A stretch of 42,928 bases of DNA from Nitrospira sp. (lineage in GTDB: Bacteria; Nitrospirota; Nitrospiria; Nitrospirales; Nitrospiraceae), in NCBI GenBank assembly GCA_018242725.1, contig JAFEBI010000003.1:1-42928 (forward strand). Reading direction: 5' to 3'. The stretch's first letter is position 1. Each line of letters opens with the position of its first letter. Below the pieces are notes generated by a model that was given only the letters and a program-made list of their open reading frames with translations, was not told where the DNA came from and did no database searches. The position numbers and the translations under genes were made by a program. Below are positions 8,801-16,916 of this stretch, one piece after another.

Positions 8801-9189
8801 CCGGGTGGTAAGAGGTCTTGGTTCGCCATCAGCTTGTCGTACAGATCGACCAGACTCTGTTCCATCGGCTGACCGACATAGAACCGAACAATGATCAGGG
8901 CGCCGCCAGGTCTCGATATCGAGTACACATATTCGACCCCCTTGATCTCGGAGAGCTTCCGCTCAAAGGGCTTGGTGAGTTGTTCTTCAACGATCTTGGC
9001 GGATGCCCCGGGAAACGGCAGCCACACATCGGCCATCGGCACGACGATCTGTGGCTCCTCCTCGCGAGGTGTACCGATCACCGCAAACAGACCCAGCAGC
9101 AGCACACCCAGCATCATGAGCGGTGTGAGTTTACTGTCGATGAAGAGGGCGGCGATGCGTCCGCTCAGTCCTGGCTTGTAATTCGTCAT
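5857..9189 (-). CDS. RND efflux permease (HAE1-like)
   Basis: A complete 1110-residue inner-membrane proton-driven pump, a normal length for the family. TM1 is at about 22-40 (PLMMLGVLLLGLFAVIG), two large periplasmic loops follow, and TM4 carries the proton-relay pair D436-D437 in GILVDDAIVVVEN. The C-terminal helix bundle ends in LLFGVGASTLLTLIVIPVLYY. It pairs with the adaptor at 9308-10366, encoded just upstream on the same strand, and needs an outer-membrane factor not seen nearby. Residues of about 289-311 (VKRETNEPSSYVSPLTS region) are coded by an in-frame palindromic repeat where relatives have a short loop. The substrate is unknown. Confidence 0.93.
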   Translation of the reverse strand: MTNYKPGLSGRIAALFIDSKLTPLMMLGVLLLGLFAVIGTPREEEPQIVVPMADVWLPFPGASAKIVEEQLTKPFERKLSEIKGVEYVYSISRPGGALIIVRFYVGQPMEQSLVDLYDKLMANQDLLPPGAEPFLVKPKDVNDVPIVTLTLSSERYGEFELHRLAEQVLEEVKKVAGTSAGFIVGGRPRELRIQIDPTRLKAYGMTPLQVANVVHGENRALSAGRFDSHNQNFLVETGRFIRSREDLESLVVGMNEQRPVYLRQVAEVTDGPAEATSYVSFGLGAGGAREALNVKRETNEPSSYVSPLTSHEFPAVTVAIAKQAGMNAVTIAAEVIRKVDEMKGVTIPSDVRVTVTRDYGETAQEKANELLWHLLIAVVAVVIFLGVALGPRPALVVSIAIPLTLALTLFTSMMIGYTINRVTLFALIFSIGILVDDAIVVVENTYRHLKMRRNAHHDASIQAVDEVGNPTILATFTVIAALLPMAFVSGLMGPYMRPIPVNASIAMFFSLLVAFIVIPWFCQTCYRPGVAVAGVDHESDEQGLTARVYRRLLSPLLTHPLLAYAVLVGVGLLLVGSTLLFYTHHVVVKMLPFDNKSEIQLVIDMPEGTTLEETASVTQALGRYVKTVPEVRDYQAYVGTASPFNFSGLVRHYYLREQPHEADIQINLVAKHERDAQSHDIAQRIRPPVQEIAREYGANVKVVEVPPGPPVQSVLVAEVYGPDYNRQRAVAREIRGLFESTSGVVDVDDYVEADQVKYVFTVDRAKAALAGIPSDEIISTLRMALQGAKVGLVHIPQEKSPVQIVLRLPLAERTGLEHLGEIGLRTSAGGIVQLSELLTVERTIQDKAIYHKNQKPVVYVVADVGGPGAEKAESPVYGVLGVGKKLESFRPEEGYQIEEYYASQPWSEEKFSMKWDGEWHITYETFRDMGIAFAVAMVLIYLLIVGQFQSFVTPLIIMAPIPLTLIGILPGHWLTGSYFTATSMIGFIALAGIIVRNSILLVDFIQLQERAGVPLAEAVVKAGAIRTRPILLTAAALMVGAFVIILDPIFQGLAVSLLFGVGASTLLTLIVIPVLYYHVMGKPAGSNHADGKEILGEGVPYRASSSIVST
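8256..8325. repeat. Palindromic repeat inserted in frame inside the RND gene
   Basis: On the minus strand the left arm contains CGTGAAACGTGAGAC and the right arm ACGTTTCACCTCTCACG; the arms are imperfect inverted copies around a short centre. The unit adds about 23 residues to a periplasmic loop without breaking the frame. The gap at 9190-9307 holds similar short inverted words (TTTCGAGTTT, GATTCGAAAC), so such elements may be common intergenic repeats in this genome. Confidence 0.55.
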
Positions 9190-9307
9190 ACGTCAACCGT
9201 CATGCGTCGTTTGTATCTCCTGAAGCGAAGCGGTTCGAGTCGAAAGTTTCCTGTTTCGAGTTTGGGATTCGAAACGCCTCCGTCACGAGACCCGAAACAC
9301 GCAACTC

Positions 9308-10366
9308 TTATTTGGATGGCGATGTCACCGTCTCAACGTTCTGAACGGCTGCCCCGTCAACTCCACGACTTCCGTCCGACAAGACCCGTTCGCTCTCATT
9401 GATGCCGGACAGGAGCTCGACATGTTTTTCGAACCTTCGCCCGACTTTGACCCATCGGAGCCGTGCGATCTGGTCCGATCCAACGACATAGACGCTGCTG
9501 AGCTCGCCTCGCTCGACCAGAGCCGTCACAGGAACCAGAATGGTTTGCGTAATACCTTTCTCGAGAGGAAATCGGCCGAACATCCCAGTCCTCAGTCCCT
9601 CTACCTTCGGCAGATCGACCTTGACCATGAAGGTATGTGTCTGCGGATCGCCTGCGGGAAGAATCTGACTGACTATGCCGATCAACTCTTGGCCGCTTAA
9701 GGCGTCAATGACGACAGGGATCTTATCGCCTCGAGAAACCGACCTGAGATCTCCTTCCGCGACCGTGGCTTCCAGACGAAGCCGTAACGGATCTTCCATT
9801 TTGAGTAGCGGCTGACCCGGCGAAGCCAATTCTCCTGCCTCTACTTTTTTCTCAGTGATGATGCCGTCGAACGGCGCTCTCACCGTCGTATAACTGAGCT
9901 GAGCCTCCACTGCCTTGCGATTCGCATCCGCTACTCGATGGGCCCGCGTCGCGTTCTCCATCTCTTGTTTTGAGACCGCATCTTGGGCATACAACTGGTT
10001 CATCCGGTCGAGATGGGCCTTCGCATTCTCGATCTCCGCATGCGCGCGGGCCAGGTCTGCTTGGAGATCCCGATTGTCCAACTGGATCAAGAGCTGACCT
10101 TTGGAAACCTTCGAGCCTTCTCGAACCAGCAATGTATCGATGGTTCCTTGGATACGACTGGAGAGCGTGGCTTGGAAGATCGGAGCAACCTGACCGGTTA
10201 CCTCAACGCGAATCGGCACCGATGCCGGCTTGGCTTCCACGACGGTCGCCTGAATCGTCTTCTGTGGAGCAGCGGATACCACCGATGCGGACGGCTCTTC
10301 CTTGGATCCGCAGCCCGTGAAGAGCAGCACCGCAAGGACGATGTATTTCGCTGATATGACCCTCAT
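9308..10366 (-). CDS. RND periplasmic adaptor lipoprotein (HlyD/AcrA family)
   Basis: A 352-residue membrane-fusion protein. A lipoprotein signal ends in the lipobox LFTGC (Cys19). Then come a beta-barrel/lipoyl half (residues 45-95, EGSKVSKGQLLIQLDNRDLQ), an alpha hairpin (96-155), the second lipoyl half (RAPFDGIITEKKVEAGE), and C-terminal barrel and membrane-proximal domains. It bridges the permease to an outer-membrane channel. It is transcribed before the permease (118-base gap with short repeats), the usual adaptor-pump order. Confidence 0.92.
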   Translation of the reverse strand: MRVISAKYIVLAVLLFTGCGSKEEPSASVVSAAPQKTIQATVVEAKPASVPIRVEVTGQVAPIFQATLSSRIQGTIDTLLVREGSKVSKGQLLIQLDNRDLQADLARAHAEIENAKAHLDRMNQLYAQDAVSKQEMENATRAHRVADANRKAVEAQLSYTTVRAPFDGIITEKKVEAGELASPGQPLLKMEDPLRLRLEATVAEGDLRSVSRGDKIPVVIDALSGQELIGIVSQILPAGDPQTHTFMVKVDLPKVEGLRTGMFGRFPLEKGITQTILVPVTALVERGELSSVYVVGSDQIARLRWVKVGRRFEKHVELLSGINESERVLSDGSRGVDGAAVQNVETVTSPSK

Positions 10367-10389
10367 CTGCGTGATGTGTTCCTCCGAAC

Positions 10390-10935
10390 TCAGGATCCGC
10401 CCGTAGCAGCTCGAACATGATCCTCACACTGATCCTGGGACTGAGCGGCCGGCCCCTTCTGATCTTCCCATGTCCCTCGCCTGGCCCCCAGCTGCCGAAG
10501 GAGACATTCGGCTGTCTTGAGCAACTCTTCTAAGCAACGATCCGGTTTCACCCCGTAGTGTCCTCGGTCGAAGATGGGAACTTGAAGACAGACCTCCGCT
10601 CGATACCGGCGTTCCGGAGCATACATGACGCGATGCATCGGCGGTTCGGGATATTCGCAGGGCTTCAGAAGCTCCAGCGACTGCAAGAACACACGGCACA
10701 GCCGTCGAAGGTCACCGATGAGGTCACGCAGCTCGGTGTCCTCACCCGACGGCAAATGTTTTGGGTCCTGAAAAGCGGCGTAGAGGTTGAGTTGAAAACC
10801 AATCTGCACGATCTGGTTCGACCCGTCTTTTACATAGAAAGGATCGTGGTCGAAGCAGACCTTCCGAGCGGCAATCATATCGCGGAGATCCCGCTCGCTC
10901 GCAAATGCATCTGTCAAAATCAGGGGAATGGTCAT
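10390..10935 (-). CDS. Conserved-looking hypothetical protein
   Basis: About 181 residues from the ATG at 10933-10935 (MTIPLILTDAFASERD); the frame continues 13 codons upstream without a clearer start. It looks soluble, with alternating charged helices (LRDLIGDLRRLCRVFLQSLE, then RCLEELLKTAECLLRQLG) and scattered Cys. No signal peptide and no recognised domain. It ends 24 bases before the adaptor start, so it probably heads the same operon as the pump. The role is unknown; the protein at 16917-17438 is similar in size and Cys content, but I see no clear alignment. Confidence 0.6.
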   Translation of the reverse strand: MTIPLILTDAFASERDLRDMIAARKVCFDHDPFYVKDGSNQIVQIGFQLNLYAAFQDPKHLPSGEDTELRDLIGDLRRLCRVFLQSLELLKPCEYPEPPMHRVMYAPERRYRAEVCLQVPIFDRGHYGVKPDRCLEELLKTAECLLRQLGARRGTWEDQKGPAAQSQDQCEDHVRAATGGS

Positions 10936-11007
10936 GGCGGCTTTTCTGATTCTTCGTGACGCCCCGGCATTCACTCAAGAATAAAGTATCCCATGACAAA
11001 GTCACGA

Positions 11008-11196
11008 TTATTCTTGCACGCCGAACTTGCGTAAGAGCGCCATCATCGGACACCAGCCGGTAAAGGCCGATTGAATCAGATTGACCGCTACAAAGGCGGC
11101 AACGTAGTTCCAGTAAGGATGGACGGTCGCGCCCAATGTCACGGCGATCAGCACAAACACGCCTGCGATGAATCGGAGCTGTTCGTTGAGTTTCAT
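11008..11196 (-). CDS. DUF2892 (YgaP-like) inner-membrane protein
   Basis: A 62-residue protein with two hydrophobic segments (FIAGVFVLIAVTLGATV and YVAAFVAVNLIQSAF), followed by the family-typical FTGWCPMMALLRKFGV ending. GGAGG precedes the ATG closely. DUF2892 proteins are small membrane proteins often found alone or fused to rhodanese domains, with a proposed link to sulfur or persulfide handling. The conserved Cys in GWCP is present. No rhodanese is adjacent here. Confidence 0.85.
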   Translation of the reverse strand: MKLNEQLRFIAGVFVLIAVTLGATVHPYWNYVAAFVAVNLIQSAFTGWCPMMALLRKFGVQE

Positions 11197-11407
11197 GTGG
11201 CCCTCCTTTTCTCTTGCCTATGTGAGTCACAGACCGAGCAAAGGATTCAGGCGGGAAAGGGCCGTTACCCAACGACTTCGCGCTTGCCGATTCCTCGGGC
11301 ATCAAGAATCGCCCTCTCGAGGAAGAGCCCACTGACACCTCGTTTCATTTTCCTGAGAACGTACTTCAAAAACGGATTCTCTCTTGCGCCGAATTTCTCG
11401 CCGCCAG

Positions 11408-11875
11408 CTACTCGCCCGTTCCGAATCTGTACATATCATGACAAGTCGTGCAGCGAGCGGTCATACTCGCAAGCCTCGCCAAGAGTTGCCGAGACGTCTC
11501 GCGTTGCACGACCGCATCGGCGAGCGCATCCATGTCCTTGTGAATCGACATACCCATCTGTTTAAACGGCAGCGGCAACTTGACCATGAGTGCCGGCTCC
11601 ACATCCTCGGCCATGTGCATCCCACCACCTCTGGCTGCCGATTCCATTCGTTTCAGATCAGGTTCTGGCTCTCCCAACTCCTTGACGACACCGTCTACGG
11701 CCTTCAACAGTTGCCGCATCTCCGCTAATATCTGATCCCGCTCAGCCGGAGCCACCAGTATTTCTGTGCGACCGTCGCCTCCTTTCACGGTCGATCCATT
11801 GATGAAGAACCATCCCAGAATCGCGATCGTGAGAACCCACAGGACCATACCTGCCATGCACCATGGTGATTTCAT
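11408..11875 (-). CDS. Membrane-anchored cytochrome c'-like protein
   Basis: 155 residues. One N-terminal transmembrane segment (MVLWVLTIAILGWFFING) acts as an uncleaved anchor or signal. A helical domain follows with a single haem-binding motif CTTCH (Cys142, Cys145, His146) close to the C-terminus. A C-terminal haem site after a four-helix-like region is the layout of class II cytochromes c (cytochrome c'). Expected in the periplasm, with electron transfer or gas binding as possible roles. A stretch with several Met and His (GGGMHMAED) lies mid-protein. It runs divergently from the FGE-type gene. Confidence 0.82.
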   Translation of the reverse strand: MKSPWCMAGMVLWVLTIAILGWFFINGSTVKGGDGRTEILVAPAERDQILAEMRQLLKAVDGVVKELGEPEPDLKRMESAARGGGMHMAEDVEPALMVKLPLPFKQMGMSIHKDMDALADAVVQRETSRQLLARLASMTARCTTCHDMYRFGTGE

Positions 11876-12517
11876 GTCTGCTGCTAGACCTCTCTATTCA
11901 TTGTTGAAGCAACACCGCTCATCCTTAATACCTAAAACAAACATGGACCATCTTTTTGACTGATCAGTCCGGCGACGTTGCAAGGAAGGAACCGCGGAGT
12001 GGGTCACGAGAACCACACATTCGGCCTTGGAAATTCATTGGTTGCATGAATCGATCAGATCAACACTCGACAAGAGTCGCCCTTTGCTACATGAGACACC
12101 GAACCTTTGTAGCAGAAGGCGACAGTCCAGGTTAGGTGTAACACTCCATTCACTCTTTTCTCATGGACCCATAGTGGCCTAACCCTTGTTTGATCACATC
12201 GGCTCCGTTCCATGGTTTTCAGTCGGCAAACGGCTGTGCTTCTTCAGCCAATTTATAGGAGAACGACCAGGCATGAAAAAAATGGAAGTATCGCTACTGA
12301 CCAACACGCTAGAGGCTACTCTACTTGTCGGAAACCTGTAACGAGCCCACTGTCATCAATCGCACAACGTGTAGTCGTTCGCTTAGGCTTCTTTATGCTT
12401 TGGCTACGTTATGTTATGGTTTCAACCATGAAGGCTGTGTTCACAACGGCTGCCGGTACTCTTCCCGGGAAGCGAGACCTACCGCCATGGGATAAGCACA
12501 AGTGGAGGGACGCGCTT
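11876..12517. other. Divergent intergenic region
   Basis: 642 bases between the cytochrome gene (minus) and the FGE-sulfatase gene (plus). It must hold both promoters. The frame of the plus gene is open from 12212, but that stretch lacks a signal peptide or ribosome site. A near miss to a sigma-54 site (TGGCCT-N5-TTGTT at 12174) lacks the essential GC of the -12 box. Nothing else is supported. Confidence 0.45.
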
Positions 12518-13795
12518 ATGAGACAGACGCTTGGGATGCTGAGTGTTGTCATCTGTTTGAGCATGACCACAAACTCCATAGCGTTGGCCGCCGACGCCGG
12601 CGAGCAGGACTTTGCCAAAGGAGAGAGTCTGTTAAAGCACAACGAATATGCCGAAGCACGTGCGACGTTGGAGGCAGGGCTCAGCAAGAATTCGTCCAAT
12701 GTGCAGGCTCATTTCAACCTGGCTGAGGCCTGTCGGGGATTAGGAGCCTGGGACTGCGCGGAAGAACATTACGAGACCGCGTTACATTTGGATGCGAAGT
12801 CCAGGATCACGGGGACGAGAGAGCCACGTTTAAGCAAAATGAAGGTGTGGCAGTTGCTGGAGGAAGTAACAGCGTGGCGCTTGCTGGAGGAAGCGAAGGG
12901 TCTGGTTGCCGATGGGCAGGCTCAGCCCGATAAGATGAAGCAGGCGGAAGAAGCCTTGGACGGTGCGAATGAGCTGGGTCTCAATAATGAGCAACAGGCC
13001 GTCTATCAGCAGTTACAAGCGAAATTCCCTGGACGACGTTCGGCTCGCTCGCCGGATGATCTGAAATCAGATGGATTTGCAGGAGAAGCGTTTCCGACCA
13101 ATCCCCGCGACATACCGATGGCGCTGGTGCCGGCAGGAGAATTCACGATGGGGAGTACGTTAAAAGCCGACGAAAAGCCCGTGCATCGCGTCTACCTTGA
13201 TGCGTTCCACATGGACAAGTATCACGTGACGGTGGGGCAGTATGCCAAGTATCTGGAGGCAACGGGCAAGGACGCGCCGCCGGAATGGGAGGTCATGAAC
13301 CAACCTCGCCATCAGAAGCGTCCGGTCGTGAACGTCAGCTGGTCGGATGCAGCCACGTACTGCAAATGGGCCGGGAAGCGTCTGCCGACTGAAGCAGAGT
13401 GGGAAAAGGCGGCTCGGGGGACGGATGGCCGCCTCTATCCCTGGGGCAACGAGGCTCCCACCAGGCTCCACGCGAATTTCGGCAAGAAGGAATGGGCGAA
13501 CCATATGGCGTTGGTTCCGGTGGGAATGTTCGAGATGGGCAAGAGCCCCTACGGTATCTATGACATGGCCGGCAATGCTTGGGAATGGGTCAACGACTGG
13601 TATGACCATGACTATTACAAGAAGAGCCCATCGAAGAATCCTCAAGGACCGAAAACGGGTAAGTCGAAAGTCGTGCGGGGCGGAAACTGGCTCTATGTTC
13701 AGGAGTTTCTGGGATCGTCCTTCCGTTACAATGCCGAACCGTCACGCCGGCATCTCGGCTATGGGTTTCGTTGCGCAAAGACTCCGCAACCCTAA
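12518..13795 (+). CDS. Exported TPR plus FGE-sulfatase-domain protein
   Basis: 425 residues from the ATG at 12518, chosen because GGAGGG precedes it and a signal peptide follows (LGMLSVVICLSMTTNSIALAADA). Residues 30-90 contain TPR-like helices (ARATLEAGLSKNSSNVQAHF). The C-terminal half is an FGE-sulfatase/SUMF1-type domain: MALVPAGEFTMGS, VNVSWSDAATYCKWAGKRLP, GIYDMAGNAWEWVNDW, KVVRGGNW and GYGFRCA. Genuine formylglycine-generating enzymes use a Cys pair just after RGGSW; here that region reads LYVQEFLGSSFRYN with no Cys, so sulfatase activation is unlikely. A binding or scaffold role in the periplasm is more likely. It is one of few plus-strand genes in the left half. Confidence 0.85.
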   Translation: MRQTLGMLSVVICLSMTTNSIALAADAGEQDFAKGESLLKHNEYAEARATLEAGLSKNSSNVQAHFNLAEACRGLGAWDCAEEHYETALHLDAKSRITGTREPRLSKMKVWQLLEEVTAWRLLEEAKGLVADGQAQPDKMKQAEEALDGANELGLNNEQQAVYQQLQAKFPGRRSARSPDDLKSDGFAGEAFPTNPRDIPMALVPAGEFTMGSTLKADEKPVHRVYLDAFHMDKYHVTVGQYAKYLEATGKDAPPEWEVMNQPRHQKRPVVNVSWSDAATYCKWAGKRLPTEAEWEKAARGTDGRLYPWGNEAPTRLHANFGKKEWANHMALVPVGMFEMGKSPYGIYDMAGNAWEWVNDWYDHDYYKKSPSKNPQGPKTGKSKVVRGGNWLYVQEFLGSSFRYNAEPSRRHLGYGFRCAKTPQP

Positions 13796-13851
13796 ATGTC
13801 TTGATCTAAGTCATAAGACTTCGTCTTCGCTGTGTTGCCAGAAAGGCTTCG

Positions 13852-13880
13852 TTCTTACTCGCTGCGGTGAGCGAGAAGAT
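13852..13880. terminator. Hairpin between convergent genes
   Basis: CTCGCT (13858-13863) and AGCGAG (13870-13875) form a 6-base stem with loop GCGGTG, extendable by TCTT/AAGA across a bulge. It lies between the convergent FGE-type gene and the CopD-like gene and could end transcription from either side. No clear T-run. Confidence 0.35.
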
Positions 13881-13919
13881 CTCGCCGCGCATGTCAACCA
13901 AGCGGCTCGTCGAATCACG

Positions 13920-14396
13920 CTACGACCGTGCCAGCATCGCCGCAGTAATCACCACGGCCAGTGCGAGGAGTAGCGAAAGACGAGGGAGCCAGCGCGCGGT
14001 TTTGAACACAACCTGCTCTCCTGCCGTTCGCTGAGATTCCGGAATCGCATTGACCCGACTGACCTGGGGACCAAGCACAAGGTCATGCAGCAGAGTGAGG
14101 AACAGCAACAGGGCGACCAGCGTCACCTTCACCATGACGATTCCCGGCCAGGAGGAAGGGCTCGCGACAGCGACGCCGCGAAACGACAGCAACATCGGCC
14201 CGGTCATCACCAGTATCGCCATGGCCACCCACACGATGGGACGAAAGCGGAGCGCGGCAGACCGAAACAACGCCATGAATTCCGGTACTGCTTTCCGGCT
14301 TCTCACCAAAGGCGCCAAGACCAATGACAGAAATATCATGCCGCCGACCCAACTGACCGCAGCGAGAATGTGCAAGATAACAAGCGTGAAATACAT
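13920..14396 (-). CDS. CopD-like integral membrane protein
   Basis: 158 residues with four predicted membrane helices. The first has the family-typical HILAAVSWVGGMIFLSLVLAP, with His and Trp positioned as in CopD/PcoD and related haem- or copper-associated membrane proteins; later helices include VWVAMAILVMTGPMLLSF. CopD-type proteins are tied to copper uptake or to redox in the inner membrane. The genes nearby for a cupredoxin and a cytochrome fit a metal or redox role. Exact function unknown. Confidence 0.75.
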   Translation of the reverse strand: MYFTLVILHILAAVSWVGGMIFLSLVLAPLVRSRKAVPEFMALFRSAALRFRPIVWVAMAILVMTGPMLLSFRGVAVASPSSWPGIVMVKVTLVALLLFLTLLHDLVLGPQVSRVNAIPESQRTAGEQVVFKTARWLPRLSLLLALAVVITAAMLARS

Positions 14397-14597
14397 ACTG
14401 TACTCTCATGATTGATTTGATGAGACTCATCGTTCCTGGGCGACTGCATCTTTATCCAACGCAGTGCCCGCAGGATGATCCTGTCGATCACGGTGTGTTC
14501 TGATCCGCCATCAGCTTCGCGTAGACATCCCCCCCGGAGCTGGTTCAGACGAGCCTGCCGCACTCACCAGCGGCCCTCGACGGTGAGCCGTGCCCGG

Positions 14598-15374
14598 TCA
14601 GTCCTTGGCCTCAAACCACAGATTCAATGAAATCGTTTCATTCGCCGTGACGGTCAACGCCTGTTCTCGCGTGCCGAGAACCGGATGCCAGACCTTGAGA
14701 CGATATTTGCCAGGCGGGAGATCATCGATGGAGAAGGACCCTGCTGCATCTGTGACTGAAAAATAAGGGTGGTCGATCGCATAGCCCCAGCTCTGCATAT
14801 AGGGATGCATGCTACATTGCATGCTGAATACTTTTCGTCCTTTGACCAACTGCACTGTATCGGTGGTCCCGTTCGCCTCCAAGGACGGGCGATAAAAAAC
14901 CATATCGCCTCCGGTTTGGTCGAACGCATACCCTTGGATGTCGTGCGGGATGGAATCGCGATTGAACACCGTGATCAATCGCTTATCGCCGACTACGGTG
15001 ACAAACGGCATAAACCGACAGCCCCTCGCTTCCACTTCGACATCGGTGAAAGGAAAGGGCTTTCCACGCTCCACACCCTCCACCATGACCAGCACGTCTT
15101 TGAGGCCGCCGTCTGCCCTGACCGTGATTTCTCTCATGAGCCGATATCCGTTAAGATCAGACCGCTGGGTACAATATTCGTGGTCGAGAGAACGATGCAA
15201 TTCGAATTCTTTCGGCGGCGGGACGGTTCCGATGAAGGTAACGGTACCACGCACGGTAGACCCTTCCACCACAGGCTGAGACTCATAGGCCAGAATTTCT
15301 GTTCCTGAACATATCGTCAGGACCACGAGCACCCATCCCGCCAAACAACTTCCCGTTCTGAATCTTCGTTTCAC
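14598..15374 (-). CDS. Exported cupredoxin-like protein with carboxypeptidase-regulatory-like tail
   Basis: About 258 residues from a GTG at 15372-15374, chosen for AAGGA just before it; an ATG at 15425 and a long open frame to 15632 are alternatives. A signal segment (SCLAGWVLVVLTICSG) comes first. A beta-rich domain follows with a plausible type 1 copper set: His in SIPHDI, and Cys, His, Met in QCSMHPYM. It ends in a carboxypeptidase-regulatory-like fold (SFSIDDLPPGKYRLKVWHP). Likely a periplasmic copper or electron carrier. The downstream gene is CopD-like, on the same strand. Confidence 0.75.
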   Translation of the reverse strand: MKRRFRTGSCLAGWVLVVLTICSGTEILAYESQPVVEGSTVRGTVTFIGTVPPPKEFELHRSLDHEYCTQRSDLNGYRLMREITVRADGGLKDVLVMVEGVERGKPFPFTDVEVEARGCRFMPFVTVVGDKRLITVFNRDSIPHDIQGYAFDQTGGDMVFYRPSLEANGTTDTVQLVKGRKVFSMQCSMHPYMQSWGYAIDHPYFSVTDAAGSFSIDDLPPGKYRLKVWHPVLGTREQALTVTANETISLNLWFEAKD

Positions 15375-15858
15375 ACTGTCCTTTCTTCGCACCCTACTCG
15401 TCTCACGCCGGTTGCGTGATGTCATGATGATTGCCGGTGTCCCGTCACGGAAACCTCGCCTGACCGCTGGTGCAGATCGCCGGCACAATTGCACCTCGCT
15501 ACCGACTTTGCAGATGGTCATGGGATAACGCGATGATCCCACCAACGTCCAGCCTGCGTGCTGCGCACAGAGACTGCGGATGGCTATAGCATATTTGTAC
15601 CGTATGGATTGGGCGGATACAAGACCGCCCAAGGAATCCCCTTACTTACCGACCTGATGAGAGTGGGACGCCTTCATGGGGGTAGCGGTCGTGTAACGCA
15701 TGCACCAGGCCACACCGATCCCGAAAGAGGACAAGAGGTTGGATGTCGATGAAGAGATGAAGATTGGAGCCGAAACGAGTGCGGGGAGCCGTAAAGTAGC
15801 TCCCCGCAACGTTCTTAGCACATACCACGCTCCGCTTTGCTCGCAAAATATCGACCCA
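15375..15858. other. Gap between the cupredoxin and barrel genes
   Basis: It contains the cupredoxin upstream region and a strong hairpin at 15780-15808. Short open frames (for example 15642-15878) overlap that hairpin and the end of the barrel gene and are not supported as genes. Confidence 0.5.
15780..15808 (-). terminator. 10-bp perfect hairpin after the SmbP-barrel gene
   Basis: TGCGGGGAGC (15780-15789) pairs perfectly with GCTCCCCGCA (15799-15808) around a 9-base loop, about 50 bases past the stop of the leftward gene. No T-run follows on that strand, so it may act as a Rho-assisted stop or an mRNA 3'-end stabiliser. Confidence 0.6.
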
Positions 15859-16815
15859 CTAGAAGCCGATGGCTCCATAGATACCGGTGGTCCAGTAGTT
15901 GTTCACCGTGTTGGTTTGGTTGGAGGCGAGATGGAACCGGCTGTCGAGACCCAGCCACAACTCCTTCCACACTCGAAACTCAGCCCCCCCTCCGAACTGA
16001 ACTCCGATGTCCAAGTAGTTGATCTGGCTCGATGTCGGGCTGATGACGTGAAAATCCAATCCAGCCGGGATGATCCAAGGTTGGAAATCAGTCCCCTGCC
16101 GAAACTTCAGCTTGGGTGCCACACTCGCAGTGAACATGGTCATCTGCACCTTGGCTGGCGTAAAATTATTAATGGGAGTCAGGGCTTCCCCGCTCACGAC
16201 ACTGCTTGAACTCCACCGCTTGAATTCCAATCCGATCTCTCCGACGAGTGCGACGCTGGGAAACATGCCCCACATGTCCTTGGTGAGCATGAAATCTGCT
16301 CCACCGCCGATGTAGTACCCGCTGGTTCCATCATTCTTGCCGCCGGCACCATGAACGTCTGTGATGAATTCGCCGGCGCGATCGCTGAGCATCTGACCAT
16401 AGCCGCCACGAAAGAACACGCGGTTCCCGCTTGACGCCGTACCTTCGGCTAAGACTTCAGCCAAATGCGTGGATGCACCGTCGGCATGTTCGGTGCACGC
16501 ATCCGCATGCCCGGCCTTGCCGTGTTGCACCGCCTCCATCAGATGTATGACGCCCATATCCACATGCGGGTTTTTCACTCCGGCCGCTCGTGCCTGCTTC
16601 AACGCATCCTCCGCGCGCTGAACGCAGGCGTCGACATGTCCCTGCTGCCCATGTGACACGGCACCTTTCGCAAGCTCGACTGCTTCGCTCACATGTGAAT
16701 TGGCGGCGGCAAGCGCTGAGCTGCTCAGCCCCGGTGCTCCAAGCGCGAACACCGCAGCGAGTGACGCCGCAACAGACCAGACTCCGATGTTCTTCCTGCC
16801 CTTCTCAACCTGCAT
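15859..16815 (-). CDS. SmbP-like metal-binding domain fused to an outer-membrane beta-barrel
   Basis: 318 residues; GGGAGGATATC before the ATG at 16813-16815 sets the start (another ATG lies 5 codons upstream). A signal peptide ends near ALAAANS. Residues of about 40-120 contain two His-rich helical repeats (HVSEAVELAKGAVSHGQQGH and HVDMGVIHLMEAVQHGKAGH), the pattern of SmbP, the small Cu/Zn-binding periplasmic protein of nitrifiers. The rest is a beta-barrel with alternating strands (FFRGGYGQML, GSTYYIGGG-like turns) and a terminal Phe, the usual signal for outer-membrane insertion. It could capture metal at the outer membrane. It lies downstream of the Cys-rich gene in a unit led by a sigma-54 promoter. 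Confidence 0.82.
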   Translation of the reverse strand: MQVEKGRKNIGVWSVAASLAAVFALGAPGLSSSALAAANSHVSEAVELAKGAVSHGQQGHVDACVQRAEDALKQARAAGVKNPHVDMGVIHLMEAVQHGKAGHADACTEHADGASTHLAEVLAEGTASSGNRVFFRGGYGQMLSDRAGEFITDVHGAGGKNDGTSGYYIGGGADFMLTKDMWGMFPSVALVGEIGLEFKRWSSSSVVSGEALTPINNFTPAKVQMTMFTASVAPKLKFRQGTDFQPWIIPAGLDFHVISPTSSQINYLDIGVQFGGGAEFRVWKELWLGLDSRFHLASNQTNTVNNYWTTGIYGAIGF

Positions 16816-16916
16816 GATATCCTCCCTCATGGTTACGCATCGAGGAGCACGGCCCTCCGTCGAGCAATCAACTGGTAATATCCGATCGCAAGTACCTCAT
16901 CTGGCTTGCTCAATTC

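Noticed and set aside
12212..12517. N-terminal extension of the FGE-type protein
   Set aside because: The ATG at 12518 has a ribosome site and begins a signal peptide; an extension would bury that signal.
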